A DNA stretch of 64,000 bases from CAYWMD01 sp964458575 (lineage in GTDB: Bacteria > Verrucomicrobiota > Verrucomicrobiia > Limisphaerales > JADLHS01): the NCBI GenBank assembly GCA_964458575.1, contig CAYWMD010000002.1, positions 62,001 through 126,000 of the forward strand. Direction: 5' to 3'. Below the pieces are notes generated by a model. It did no database searches and was not told the origin of the DNA. It was given only the letters and a program-made list of their open reading frames with translations. Each line of letters begins with the position of its first letter. Position 1 is the stretch's first letter. The translations under genes and the position numbers were made by a program. Below, one piece after another: positions 1 to 9,600 of the stretch.

Positions 1-2
1 CG

Positions 3-1655
3 GCCCTGGTCGTGGACGGACGCATCGTGGCCGACGTGGCCGAGGAACGCTTCACGCGCACCAAGCATTATTGCGGCCTTCCCATCCGCGCGGTGGAGTA
101 TTGCCTCAAGTCGCGCAACCTGACGATGGCGGACCTGGACGCGGTGGCGGTGCCGGCCAAGGGACCGGTTCTGGACCTCAACTTCCTTCTGGATCTAAAA
201 GGGGCGAAACGCGAAAAGGGCACCTCCAAGCGGCAGGCGTTCGAGTTCGTCCGCGAGGTGTTGAAGAAGCCGGAGGTGAAACCGCCACTTTACGTGAAAA
301 GTTTTCCGCTGCATCCACGCACGGAAGTCATCCACGTCGAACATCACCTCGCCCACGCGGCGTCCGCTTACTACACGAGCGGGCAGCGCGACAAACAATT
401 GATCGTGACGATCGACGGTTCGGGCGACAGCGTGGCGGTGGGCGTCTGGCGCGGTGAGAACGGCAAGATCGCCAAGCTGCAAACCTTTCCGAATGCCGGC
501 TCGCTGGGCTGGTTTTACAGCAACGTCACCGAGGCGCTGGGCTGGTGGCACGGCGACGGCGAAGGCAAAACGATGGGCCTCGCGCCGTATGGCGATCACA
601 CCAAATGCCAGGGCGTGCTCGACAAGTTCACGCCCAAATACCGCAACGGCGACCTGGTCGAACCCCACGATTTCGGACGCAATTGTTACTGGAACGAAGG
701 TGGCGCGATTCAGTGGCACTTCGACGAGGCTTACGAGATTCGCGACCTGATTGAAAAGCACGGCCGCGAAAATATCGCCGCCGAGGGCCAGCGCGTGCTC
801 GAAGAACAGGTGAAGCAGATCGTTTATCCCTGGATGGAGCGCGAAGGCACGAAGAATTTCACCGCGTCGGGCGGCGTGATGTTGAACGTGAAACTCAACC
901 AGCGGCTCTGGGAGTCCGGTCGCATCGCGCGGCATCACACCTATCCCAATCCCGGGGACTCCGGCCTGGCGGCGGGCGCGGCGCTCCAGGTTTATTTTTC
1001 GGCCAACCCCAGCGCGCCCATTCATCCCATCGAGGATTTGTATTGGGGCCCGGAATACAGCGACAAGGAAATCGAGGACGCACTGAAACTGCGCCGTATC
1101 GAATATCGCCGGGTGGACAACGTGGCGGAGTACGTGGCGGGCAAACTGGCCGAGGGGAAGATTTGCGCGTGGTTCCAGGGCCGGATGGAAAGCGGCCCGC
1201 GCGCATTGGGCGCCCGCTCCATTTTGATGAGCACGGCCCGGCCCGAATACAAGGACATCATCAACGCCCGCGTGAAGTTCCGCGAAGCATTCCGTCCGTT
1301 TTGCCCGTCGTTGCTTTGGGAAAAGAAGGAGGAATACCTCGAACACGCGCGCGATGAGTTTTTCATGATCACGTCCTTCACCTGCAAACCGGAGAAACGC
1401 GCCCGCGTGCCGGCGGTGGTGCACGCGGACGGCACGTTGCGGCCGCAGACCGTGAAGCGCGAATTTGCCCCGCGTTTTTGGAATCTGCTGTCGGCTTTCG
1501 AGAAGCTCACGGGCGATTCGGTGTTGTTGAACACATCGTTCAACGTCATGGGCGAACCCATTGTGAATCATCCCCGCGAAGCGGTGCGCTGTTTTTATGA
1601 CAATGGGCTGGACGTGCTCGCGCTGGGTTCTTTTGTGCTGGAGAAGAAGGGTTGA
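3..1655 (+). CDS. NodU/CmcH-family O-carbamoyltransferase, 5' end missing
   Basis: The protein belongs to the carbamoyltransferase family (NodU, CmcH, TobZ), which moves a carbamoyl group from carbamoyl phosphate, via an adenylate, onto a hydroxyl of a sugar or antibiotic. The open frame runs into the left edge, where the codons read ALVVDGRIVADVAEERF, the usual family N-terminus, so only about 15-20 residues are probably lost. The internal GTG at 12 is not the real start. The N-terminal ASKHA-fold domain carries HVEHHLAHAASAYY (about residue 110) and DGSGDSVAVGVW. The C-terminal domain carries GRMESGPRALGARSIL (about 390) and VLLNTSFNVMGEPIV (about 510). The C-terminus is complete. A WecG-type glycosyltransferase follows 60 bases downstream, which suggests decoration of a surface glycan, but the acceptor is unknown. 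Confidence 0.9.
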   Translation, partial: ALVVDGRIVADVAEERFTRTKHYCGLPIRAVEYCLKSRNLTMADLDAVAVPAKGPVLDLNFLLDLKGAKREKGTSKRQAFEFVREVLKKPEVKPPLYVKSFPLHPRTEVIHVEHHLAHAASAYYTSGQRDKQLIVTIDGSGDSVAVGVWRGENGKIAKLQTFPNAGSLGWFYSNVTEALGWWHGDGEGKTMGLAPYGDHTKCQGVLDKFTPKYRNGDLVEPHDFGRNCYWNEGGAIQWHFDEAYEIRDLIEKHGRENIAAEGQRVLEEQVKQIVYPWMEREGTKNFTASGGVMLNVKLNQRLWESGRIARHHTYPNPGDSGLAAGAALQVYFSANPSAPIHPIEDLYWGPEYSDKEIEDALKLRRIEYRRVDNVAEYVAGKLAEGKICAWFQGRMESGPRALGARSILMSTARPEYKDIINARVKFREAFRPFCPSLLWEKKEEYLEHARDEFFMITSFTCKPEKRARVPAVVHADGTLRPQTVKREFAPRFWNLLSAFEKLTGDSVLLNTSFNVMGEPIVNHPREAVRCFYDNGLDVLALGSFVLEKKG

Positions 1656-1715
1656 GATCGGGACCGTCGCCGCCCCACCCTCCACAGACCGGGAAACGTT
1701 TGGTGAGAAATTCTC

Positions 1716-2504
1716 GTGACTGAAGCGGAACAAACGAATCCGGACCCGCGGGCTAACGTGCTCGGCGTGGGCGTCAGCGCCATCAACCTGGAAATCGCCC
1801 TTGCGCGGATCGCGCGCGCTTTGGAAACAAAGACGAAGGGTTACATTTGTGTCACCGGCGTCCACGGTGTGAGCGAGGCGCAAAGTGATCCGTCGTTCCG
1901 GACGATTCTCAACCGCGCCTTTCTAAACACGCCGGACGGCATGCCCATGGTCTGGGTTGGGCGCTGGCAGGGCTTGCGCGAAATGGATCGGGTTTACGGC
2001 CCCGACCTGATGCTGGACGTCTGCCGCCACACGGCGAGTCATGGCTTCACCCATTTCTTTTACGGCGGGGCGGAGGGTGTCGCGACGGAGTTGCAACGGC
2101 GGTTGGAGGCGCGTTTTCCGGGAATTAGAATCGTTGGCACTTACACGCCGCCGTTCCGACCGCTGAACGCCGCCGAGGCGGAGGCACTGATCCAACACGT
2201 GGAAACTTTGAAGCCCGACATCGTTTGGGTTGGGCTGAGCACGCCCAAGCAGGAAAAGTTCATGGCCGAGTACTGGCAGAAGCTCGACACGACGCTGATG
2301 TTCGGCGTGGGCGCGGCATTTGATTTTCATGCGGGGCGCGTCCGCCAGGCACCGCGTTGGATGCAACGCAGCGGTCTGGAATGGTTTTACCGTCTGCTAT
2401 GCGAGCCGCGACGCCTCTGGCGAAGGTATCTCAAGAACAATCCGCTGTTTATTTTGCGCATCCTGGGTCAGGCCACCGGTCTTCGACGTTATACGCTGGA
2501 CTGA
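1716..2504 (+). CDS. WecG/TagA/CpsF family glycosyltransferase
   Basis: The 262-residue protein is a GT26 glycosyltransferase, the family that adds N-acetylmannosamine(uronate) or similar sugars to undecaprenyl-linked intermediates in enterobacterial common antigen, teichoic acid and capsule synthesis. Family signatures are PDGMPMVWVGR (about 70-80), VGLSTPKQEKF (about 174-184), GVGAAFDFHAG (about 198-208) and the C-terminal RSGLEWFYRLLCEPRRLW. The length is typical. The GTG at 1716 is the first start in frame after the upstream stop and fits the family N-terminus. It lies 60 bases downstream of the carbamoyltransferase on the same strand, so the two may be cotranscribed. The sugar donor and acceptor cannot be read from sequence. 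Confidence 0.9.
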   Translation: MTEAEQTNPDPRANVLGVGVSAINLEIALARIARALETKTKGYICVTGVHGVSEAQSDPSFRTILNRAFLNTPDGMPMVWVGRWQGLREMDRVYGPDLMLDVCRHTASHGFTHFFYGGAEGVATELQRRLEARFPGIRIVGTYTPPFRPLNAAEAEALIQHVETLKPDIVWVGLSTPKQEKFMAEYWQKLDTTLMFGVGAAFDFHAGRVRQAPRWMQRSGLEWFYRLLCEPRRLWRRYLKNNPLFILRILGQATGLRRYTLD

Positions 2505-2649
2505 GCTGGCGGGCATTGAGCCAAGAACCGATGGCGGACGCGCAACCGTCGAAAATCGCAGCTTGCGATGACTGCACCCTGCCAAACGGTTTGACGCCGC
2601 AGGGCAGTTCTCTTACCGTACTGCAAACAAACGACTGTATCCATAACCT

Positions 2650-3006
2650 ATGAAAATTCACAAATTCATCCTCATCGCAATGACGGCAGCGGCTTTCGCG
2701 CTGGCCGGTTGCAGCAAAAGCAGCAGCGTGGACACTTCCAAGCTGGAAGGCAGTTTCAAATCGGCCGAAGCCGCCGCTCAAAGCAGCGTCGAGAAAGCGG
2801 TGTCCGCCATCAAATCCGCCGACTACGCCGGCGCCATGGCAGAGCTGAAATCCATCGCGGAAAAGGTCAAACTCACGCCCGAACAACAACAGGCCATCAA
2901 CGACGTGGTCGCGCAATTGCAGACCGCGCTCGCCGATACGGCCAAGAAAGTTGGTGAAGACGCCAACAAAGCCGTGGGCGATTTACAAAAGTCGCTCAAG
3001 AAGTAA
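2650..3006 (+). CDS. Small lipoprotein with helical repeat-like body
   Basis: The 118-residue protein starts with a signal peptide ending in a lipobox, FALAGC, so Cys20 should be lipidated and the protein anchored in a membrane facing the periplasm. The mature part is rich in Ala, Lys, Ser and Glu with regular amphipathic helix spacing and no cysteine or catalytic motif. It resembles small helical lipoproteins but I recognise no named family. It is flanked by a 145-base upstream gap and a strong terminator just downstream, so it is probably a single-gene transcript. Function is unknown; a structural envelope role is only a guess. Confidence 0.75.
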   Translation: MKIHKFILIAMTAAAFALAGCSKSSSVDTSKLEGSFKSAEAAAQSSVEKAVSAIKSADYAGAMAELKSIAEKVKLTPEQQQAINDVVAQLQTALADTAKKVGEDANKAVGDLQKSLKK

Positions 3007-3020
3007 CTCTCTGGAAACCA

Positions 3021-3056
3021 AAAGCGCAGGTCCGTGATGGACCTGCGCTTTTTTTG
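3021..3056 (+). terminator. Rho-independent terminator of the lipoprotein gene
   Basis: A perfect 13-bp stem (3021-3033 with 3039-3051) closes a 5-base loop (GTGAT) and runs into a tract of T residues through 3055. It begins 14 bases after the lipoprotein stop codon. The stem is GC-rich at its base, as expected for an intrinsic terminator. In the opposite direction the T tract is weak, so it mainly serves the plus-strand gene. Confidence 0.92.
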
Positions 3057-3069
3057 TGCAAGCGGAGAA

Positions 3070-3507
3070 TTACCTTGCGCCTTGATCAATCCAAGCTCGA
3101 ATAAGACCGATTTCGGCCCCGGTCAGCGGCGGTATCTTGGCCTTGTTGTTCGGCGGGGGCATCCAGTAGTCCTCTTCGCCCAACCGCGCCACACTGTGCA
3201 CCAGGCCGCTCTCCGCGCTCTTGCCTGGCTCGATGACTTTGCCTTCACTGCTGCCCTTGAGCGTGCCTTCGAGGCTGTCCAACCGCAGCTTGGCTTTCGG
3301 CTTCTCCGCCCCGTGGCATTTGACGCAGGATTTTTCGAAGATGGGCTTGATGTCACTCGCGTATGTCACGCCCGACTTGGTGGAGGCAGGCGGAAGTTTG
3401 CTGGTGTCCACTTTGGCCTTTTTGCCTTCGGCTTGGGCTGCGGTGACAAACACCACGGCGGCAACGAACGATAACAGGGATTTCAGAGTTGCAGATTCAG
3501 GTCGCAT
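3070..3507 (-). CDS. Secreted planctomycete-type cytochrome c domain protein
   Basis: The 145-residue protein has an N-terminal signal peptide (hydrophobic stretch SLLSFVAAVVFVTAAQA) and one heme-binding motif, CVKCH, in the context YASDIKPIFEKSCVKCHG. This is the hallmark of the PSCyt1-type domain found in Planctomycetes and Verrucomicrobia. The C-terminal WMPPP motif fits the usual MPP segment supplying the distal methionine. I chose the ATG at 3507 because the upstream codons add only a polar stretch before the signal peptide. Unlike the large protein at 6670 it has no DUF1549/DUF1553 part, so it is a single-domain version. A periplasmic electron-transfer or heme-sensing role is inferred. 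Confidence 0.82.
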   Translation of the reverse strand: MRPESATLKSLLSFVAAVVFVTAAQAEGKKAKVDTSKLPPASTKSGVTYASDIKPIFEKSCVKCHGAEKPKAKLRLDSLEGTLKGSSEGKVIEPGKSAESGLVHSVARLGEEDYWMPPPNNKAKIPPLTGAEIGLIRAWIDQGAR

Positions 3508-3606
3508 ATTTTGATGTTGGCTTTTCGGCATTGCACCGGAAGACGAACCCAAAGTCAAAAAGATTCAAAATAACGTAATCAACCGGTGGATGTTGCCGTG
3601 CGTTGC

Positions 3607-4761
3607 TCATTTTCCGACGGCTTTAACCTTCTGCCACGAGCCGTTCTTGGCCGAGGCGAGCACGGCGTCGCAAACGTATTGGGTTTCGAGGGCGTCGCGG
3701 AAGGTTGGGCTGGTGGGCTTGCCTGTCGCCAGACCTTCGATGAAATCGGCCACTTGATGAACGAAGCTGTGTTCGTAGCCGATTTGCAGGCCGGGCACCC
3801 ACCATTTGTCCATGTACGGATGGTCGCCGCCGTGGTCGGTGACGTGGATCGAGCGCCAGCCGCGCAACTTGCCCTCGTCCTTGTGGTCGAAGTATTGCAG
3901 GCGATGCAGGTCGTGCAGATCCCACGCGATGCTGGCTTTCTCACCGTTAATTTCAAAGGTGTAAAGCGCCTTGTGTCCGCGCGCGTAGCGTGTGCTCTCG
4001 AACGTGGCGAGTGAACCGTTGCTGAAGCGCGCCAGGAAAGCGCAGGCGTCGTCAATGCCCACGGCTGCGACTTTGCCGGTGAGCGTGTGCTTCCGCTTTT
4101 TGATGAACGTCTCGGTCATGGCTGTGACACTATCAACGCTTCCATTGAGCCAGATGGCCGTATCAATGCAGTGTGCGAGCAGGTCGCCGGTGACGCCGCT
4201 GCCGGCGGCCTTCACGTCCAGCCGCCACAAGCCCGCGCCGCCTTGCGGGAGGTCGGGGCTGATGGTCCAGTCCTGAAGAAACTTGGCGCGATAATGGAAA
4301 ATCTTTCCGAGGCGGCCTTCTTCGATGAGGCGCTTGGCCAGGGTCACCGCCGGAACGCGGCGATAATTGTACCAAACCATGTTTGGCACTTTGGCTTTCT
4401 CAACCACCCGGACCATTTCCGCGCCTTCGGCACCGTCCATCGCCAAAGGTTTTTCGCACAGAATCATCTTGCCGGCCCTGGCCGCGGCGACGGCGATCTC
4501 GGCGTGCTTGTCGTTGGGCGTGCAAATGTCCAGCGCGTCAATGTCGTTGCGCTCGATGAGCCGCCGCCAGTCAGTCTCGACTGATTCGTAGCCCCACTTC
4601 TTGGCGAAGGCAACGGCGTTGGCCTCGTTGCGGCCGCAGATGGCCTTGAGGACGGGTTTGTATTCGAGGTCAAAGAAATTGCTTACCTTGCGATAAGCGT
4701 TCGAGTGCGCCCGGCCCATGAAGCCGTAGCCGATTAGTCCGATGCGAAGTTCTTTTGCCAT
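3607..4761 (-). CDS. Gfo/Idh/MocA family NAD(P)-dependent oxidoreductase
   Basis: The 384-residue protein has the N-terminal Rossmann fold with LRIGLIGYGFMGRAHSNAY (glycine-rich NAD(P) loop), the catalytic-lysine region ILCEKPLAM (about 95-103), and the C-terminal GFO_IDH_MocA domain. The family oxidises or reduces sugars, inositols and their derivatives. No signal peptide is present, so it should be cytoplasmic, unlike the two Tat-exported paralogues at 14061 and 36565. The ATG at 4761 starts right at the family N-terminus; an upstream in-frame extension to 4836 looks noncoding. It is isolated from its neighbours; the substrate is unknown. Confidence 0.9.
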   Translation of the reverse strand: MAKELRIGLIGYGFMGRAHSNAYRKVSNFFDLEYKPVLKAICGRNEANAVAFAKKWGYESVETDWRRLIERNDIDALDICTPNDKHAEIAVAAARAGKMILCEKPLAMDGAEGAEMVRVVEKAKVPNMVWYNYRRVPAVTLAKRLIEEGRLGKIFHYRAKFLQDWTISPDLPQGGAGLWRLDVKAAGSGVTGDLLAHCIDTAIWLNGSVDSVTAMTETFIKKRKHTLTGKVAAVGIDDACAFLARFSNGSLATFESTRYARGHKALYTFEINGEKASIAWDLHDLHRLQYFDHKDEGKLRGWRSIHVTDHGGDHPYMDKWWVPGLQIGYEHSFVHQVADFIEGLATGKPTSPTFRDALETQYVCDAVLASAKNGSWQKVKAVGK

Positions 4762-4866
4762 AGGTTTGAAATAAGTTGCAGCGATAGAAAATCGCTTTGC
4801 GAAACGTGTGGCAAGCGTAAAGGAAGACCCGACCAAGTGCGGTCATGGCTCGTCCCGCGAACGGAT

Positions 4867-5171
4867 CAGTGATTCTGACCAGGTGAACAGTTGACGGCAC
4901 CGACACAGGCAGCGAGTGCAAGGCAGACGCAAGTGGTGGAACGCTTCTTCCGCGACTTGAGTCAGGAGGTCATGCGGTCGGGCAATTTCGGCAGCGTGCT
5001 GGAACTCCAAGAGGCGATCTTCAGTTGTCTGGGTGAACGCAACCTGGCACCCCAAGTATTATGTGCGGAAGGGCAACGCGGCAGGGAATCCCGACGAAGA
5101 TCAAACGAGCGCGCGAGTGCTTGAATGAAATAGTTAAAAGGACCAAAGGGCTTAGTGGGCACTACCGCTAG
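4867..5171 (+). pseudogene. Degenerate 3' remnant of an IS630-family transposase
   Basis: The frame from about 4885 encodes QVVERFFRDLSQEVMRSG followed by FGSVLELQEAI, which matches the conserved C-terminal end of IS630-type DDE transposases (VERFFRDLT...SVPELEEAI...). Shortly after 5040 the similarity changes frame. One frame gives NLAPKYYVRKGNAA, the next gives IPTKIKRARECLNEI, matching the family ending (PKPF/YVW...ILEKIKRAR). At least two frameshifts and the absence of the catalytic N-terminal two thirds show a decayed fragment. No terminal inverted repeats were recognised. This explains most of the 400-base gap between the Gfo/Idh/MocA gene and the sulfatase gene. Confidence 0.7.
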
Positions 5172-6580
5172 TTTTCTTTCAGGATGTCGCCCCCCTTGCT
5201 CGTGCCGCCTTTCCAGCGGTCGTATTTCGGATCGGCGTATTTGGCGAAGAACGCGTTGAGTTGCTTCCGCAGTTGGTTTCTCACCGTGACGTGTTCCTGG
5301 ACGTGGATCAAGTTCTCTCTTTCGTCGGGATCATTTTCCATGTCGTAAAGCTCGTCCGGCCCGTAAGGATGGCGCAGGGTCAACTTCCACCTGGGCGTGC
5401 GGATCATCCGCGTGTTTTCGAATTCGTGATAGATGACGTTTTCCCACACGACGGTTTCGCCGCGCAGCACCGGCGCAAAACTTTTTCCCGGCGACGGCGG
5501 TGACGTGGGCGTTTTGTCTTTCAGCCCAAGCCAATCGAGCATGGTTGGAAGAAAATCGTGATTGGCCACCATCAGGTCCGAGGTGTTTCCGCCCGCGATT
5601 TCGCCCGGTTGCCGGAAAATGAGCGGAATGCGCACGGTGGCTTCGTGCGTGTTGAGCGGACGCGAATGGTCGCCCATGCCCCAATAGCCGCCGTGCCCGG
5701 CGTTTAATCCTTGGTCAGCGGCAAAGACAAGGAGCGTGTTGGTGTCCAGCCCCAGCTTTTTCAAAGTGTCCATCACGCGGCCAACACCGTCATCCACGCC
5801 GCTGATGGCGGCGGCGTAACTGCGCATGGATTTCACATTGTTCACCATCGGACGGTTGCCAACGAGCCACGGGTTGACCTTCTCGCGGGGAAAGGAATCC
5901 ATGTTCTTATCGGCNNNNNNNNNNGTGTGCCGGTTGCGATGTTCCTCGGCCACAACCTTGCCCAAGCCGTAAGGTCCGTTGTAAGCGAGATAGAGAAAGA
6001 ACGGCCTTTCCCGGCTCTGTTCAATAAACTCGACCGCATGATCTGTGATGGCTTCGGTGGTGTATCTCGGCTCCTTGTAAACCTTCCCCTGCCAGATCAT
6101 GCTGTCGTTGTAGAATGTGGTCGTGTGCCCGCCCTCCTTGGTGAACCAGTAAGTGAAACCTTCCTGCGGATGGAGATTGTCGCCGAGATGCCATTTGCCG
6201 GACAGCCCGCAAACGTAGCCGGCTTCCGACAAGATTTTCGGCAACGTGCGAAATTCACCGATGGTGCAATACGCCTTCGGTCCGATTTGGGCCGCCGTGG
6301 GAATGAAAACATGCACGCCGTGCTGCGAGGGAATCAATCCGGTCAAAAAGCTCGCGCGACTGGGAGAACAGACCGAGTTGTTGCAGTAGGCTCGGGTGAA
6401 TCGCACACCCTCGGCGGCGAGCCGGTCAATGTTCGGGGTGCGAATATCCTTATTACCGTAGCAGCCGAGCGTCCAGGCGCCGTGATTGTCGGTGAGGATG
6501 AACACCACGTTGGGCTTGTTTGCGGGAGCGGCAAGCAGCGCCGGTGTGCAGATCAGCAGGATGAGGATGGCATTTTTCAT
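5168..6580 (-). CDS. Secreted sulfatase (type I, Cys-type), interrupted by an assembly gap
   Basis: The protein has a signal peptide (MKNAILILLICTPALLAAP), then KPNVVFILTDNHGAWTLGC with the metal-binding Asp. The CSPSR motif follows about residue 75, where the Cys is converted to formylglycine. Further motifs are GKWHLGD and DQGLNAGHGGYWGMGDHSRP. These are alkaline-phosphatase-superfamily sulfatase signatures. The expected substrate is a sulfate ester on a polysaccharide or glycan. Ten Ns at 5915-5924 interrupt the frame around residue 220; both sides are in the same frame, but the true gap length is unknown. The ATG at 6580 is chosen because it starts the signal peptide. It is divergent from the PSCyt/DUF1549 gene at 6670. 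Confidence 0.88.
   Translation of the reverse strand: MKNAILILLICTPALLAAPANKPNVVFILTDNHGAWTLGCYGNKDIRTPNIDRLAAEGVRFTRAYCNNSVCSPSRASFLTGLIPSQHGVHVFIPTAAQIGPKAYCTIGEFRTLPKILSEAGYVCGLSGKWHLGDNLHPQEGFTYWFTKEGGHTTTFYNDSMIWQGKVYKEPRYTTEAITDHAVEFIEQSRERPFFLYLAYNGPYGLGKVVAEEHRNRHXXXXADKNMDSFPREKVNPWLVGNRPMVNNVKSMRSYAAAISGVDDGVGRVMDTLKKLGLDTNTLLVFAADQGLNAGHGGYWGMGDHSRPLNTHEATVRIPLIFRQPGEIAGGNTSDLMVANHDFLPTMLDWLGLKDKTPTSPPSPGKSFAPVLRGETVVWENVIYHEFENTRMIRTPRWKLTLRHPYGPDELYDMENDPDERENLIHVQEHVTVRNQLRKQLNAFFAKYADPKYDRWKGGTSKGGDILKEN
5915..5924. other. Assembly gap (run of 10 N)
   Basis: Ten unresolved bases lie inside the sulfatase gene. A round number of Ns usually marks a scaffold join of estimated or arbitrary length, so the sulfatase may lack or duplicate a few residues here. 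Confidence 0.97.
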
Positions 6581-6669
6581 CTGTAACAACAGCGATGGTA
6601 GCGCGAGAACGCGCACGGTTGAAGCCGGATTATTTGACCGGGGTTTCCTTTTGTCCTAGCTTGGCCGCA

Positions 6670-9600
6670 ATGCACCCTTGGCAGTCTTGGCGTGGTATCG
6701 CTGGCAGGTTTTGGCCTGTCTCGGGAGCGATTTTGCTTTTGCAATTCCCGGCCGCCGCCGCGCCAGTTGCCGACAAGGTTGATTTCAACACTCAAATCCG
6801 TCCGCTTCTTTCATCCCGCTGTTACCAGTGCCATGGTCCGGACGAGCACTCGCGCAAAGCAAAGCTGCGACTTGATCTGCGCGAGGACGCTGTCAAAGAC
6901 CGGCAAGGCAGCTTCGCGATCAAACCCGGTGATACTGGGAACAGCGAGTTGATCCGCCGAATCACGGCGGGCACGGATTCGGACGACATCATGCCGCCGA
7001 CCAAATCCGGCGACCCGCTCAAGCCGGGGGAAATCGCCCTGCTGAAGCAATGGGTGCAACAAGGTGCTCCCTACGCTGTGCATTGGGCTTTCATCAATCC
7101 CGAAAGGCCGGCTCTCCCAAAAGTGCGCCAGCGCCGCTGGGTCAAAACTCCAATTGACCATTTCATCCTGGCAAAACTCGAGCAGAACAAAATCAAACCG
7201 TCTCCGCTCGCGGATCGTTACTCCCTGATCCGACGAGTGACGCTGGATCTCACTGGCCTGCCGCCGACGCCGGCTGAGGTGGAAGTTTTCGTGAATGACA
7301 AATCGCCAAAGGCATTTGATAAAGTGGTGGACCGCCTGCTGGCCTCGCCCGCCTATGGTGAAAAGTGGTCGCGGATGTGGCTCGACCTCGCGCGTTACGC
7401 GGATTCCTACGGCTACGGCACGGATTCGATGCGGCAGAACAATCCGTGGCCGTATCGCGACTGGGTTATCAACGCGTTCAACCGCAATCTCCCGTATGAC
7501 GAATTCACCTTGGAACAACTCGCCGGCGATTTGCTCGCAGACCCGTCCGACGAGCAACTGATCGCGACGGCATTTCATCGCAATACGATGACGAACGTCG
7601 AAGGCGGCACCGACGACGAGGAGTGGCGCGTCGCGGCGGTGAAGGATCGAGTCAATGTCACCGTGCAGGCGTGGATGGGGCTGACGATGGGGTGCGCGCA
7701 ATGTCACTCGCACAAGTTTGATCCCATTTCGCAAAAGGAATACTACCAGTTCTACGCCATCTTCAACCAGACCGCGGATAACGATCAACCCGACGAGCGT
7801 CCCACCTTGCTCGTGCCCTCGGCTGAGCAGCGATCGAAAATGACGGAGTTGAAGCGGGAGATTGCCGCGCTCCAGGAGTCGGTTGGCAAAATCACTCCCG
7901 CACTGACTTCGGAATTCGCGGCCTGGGAAAAGGCGAATCAGGCCAGCAACATTTGGAAGGTTGTTGCGCCGCTGGAATTCAATTCTGCGCAAGGAACTTC
8001 GTTTAAGAAATTGGCAGACGGTTCGTTGCTGATCAGCACCAACCAATCGGAGAAGGACACTTACACCGTCACCTTCCACTCGGACTTCGCCCGCGCCACG
8101 GCCATTCGGTTGGAAGTTTTTCCCGATGAATCTTTGCCCGGCCACGGACCGGGCCACGGCGCGGACGGCCGCTTTGTCTTGAACGATCTGTCGGTCAGCG
8201 TGAAGCCCGACGGTAACAATCCGGCACGCGTGCGGTTCGTCCGCATTGAGCTTCCGGGAAAGGGACGCATCCTCTCGCTCGCCGAGGTGCAGGTGTTCAG
8301 CGGCGGCACGAACGTCGCTCTCAAAGGCAAGGCATCACAGTCGAGCATCGCCTTCGAGGGCGCCCCCGAGCGGGCGATTGATGGCAACACGAATGGCGCG
8401 TACGAAGTCGCCCGGTCCACGACCCACACGCAAACAGAAAAAAATCCCTGGTGGGAGGTGGATCTCGGCGAGGAACGAAGCGTGGACTCAATCGTAGTGT
8501 GGAACCGCACGGATACCGGCGTGGGTGATCGGCTCGCCGAGGCACGGGTGAAAGCGTTCGACGCCAGAAGGCAGCCAGTCTGGTCCACCACTCTTGCGGC
8601 CGCACCCGATCCGAGCGTTAGTTTGAATTTGGACGAGCAAAACGCAGTTCTCAAACGCGCCACCGCGACGGTCATGCTGCCCGGTTACAACGTGGCCAGT
8701 CTCGCAGGTTCAAATCCCGCGAAGACAAACGGCTGGGCTGTGGACGGCAGTTCGAAGCAGCCGCAATCCGCCGTGTTTGAGTTCGCGAATCCAGTTCCCG
8801 CGGGTCAAATCACACTGCGCCTCACCCAAAACCTCGGCCAGGGCGCCACCATCGGACGATTTCGTGTGGCAATTGGTGCATCCGACCAACCGGCGCTCGC
8901 CACGCCGCCCAAAGTTGATTCTCTGCTGGCCATCGCGGCTGAAAAGCGGTCAGCCGTCGAACAGGAGGAGCTTCTGCGATGGTTTGCCCGATACGCAAAT
9001 TGCACCGCTGAGATAAATCGCCAGATCGAATCGCGGCAAAGCCAGTTGGACGCCATTCAACCTCCGTTGTTGCCTGTGATGCGTGAACTCGCCGCCGACA
9101 AACGGCGCACCACGCGCTTTCTGAACAAGGGCAATTTCCTTGATCCAGGCGAGGAAGTGTCCGCTGCCATTCCGCTCGCCTTCAATGCTCTGCCGGCTGG
9201 CGCACCGCTCAACCGGCTGGGCGTGGCAAAATGGTTGATGAGTCCGGACAACCCGCTCACGGCCCGCGTCACGGCGAACCGGTTTTGGGCGCAGTTGTTC
9301 GGTGTCGGCCTGGTTGAAACGGAAGAAGATTTTGGAACGCAGGGCACGCCTCCGAGTCATCCTGAGTTGCTGGATTGGCTGGCGTTGGAGCTGCGGACGA
9401 ACGGTTGGAACGTGAAGCAGTTTCTGAAGACGATTGTCCTGAGCGCAACCTACCAGCAATCGGCGCGCGTGACGCCCGAATCGCTCGCCAGGGATCCGCG
9501 TGACCGCCTGCTTTCGCGTTTCCCACGGCGACGGCTCGAAGCGGAAATGGTGCGCGACCAGGCGCTCGCATTGAGCGGATTGCTCCACAACAAAATGGGC

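Noticed and set aside
195..1883. Long minus-strand open frame (562 codons) across the carbamoyltransferase and the start of the glycosyltransferase
   Set aside because: It is antisense to genes with clear family motifs, and its translation is Arg/His/Val-rich without domain signatures, as expected from a GC-rich shadow frame.
6811..8157. Minus-strand open frame (448 codons) antisense to the PSCyt/DUF1549 gene
   Set aside because: No recognisable motif and fully overlapped by a real gene.
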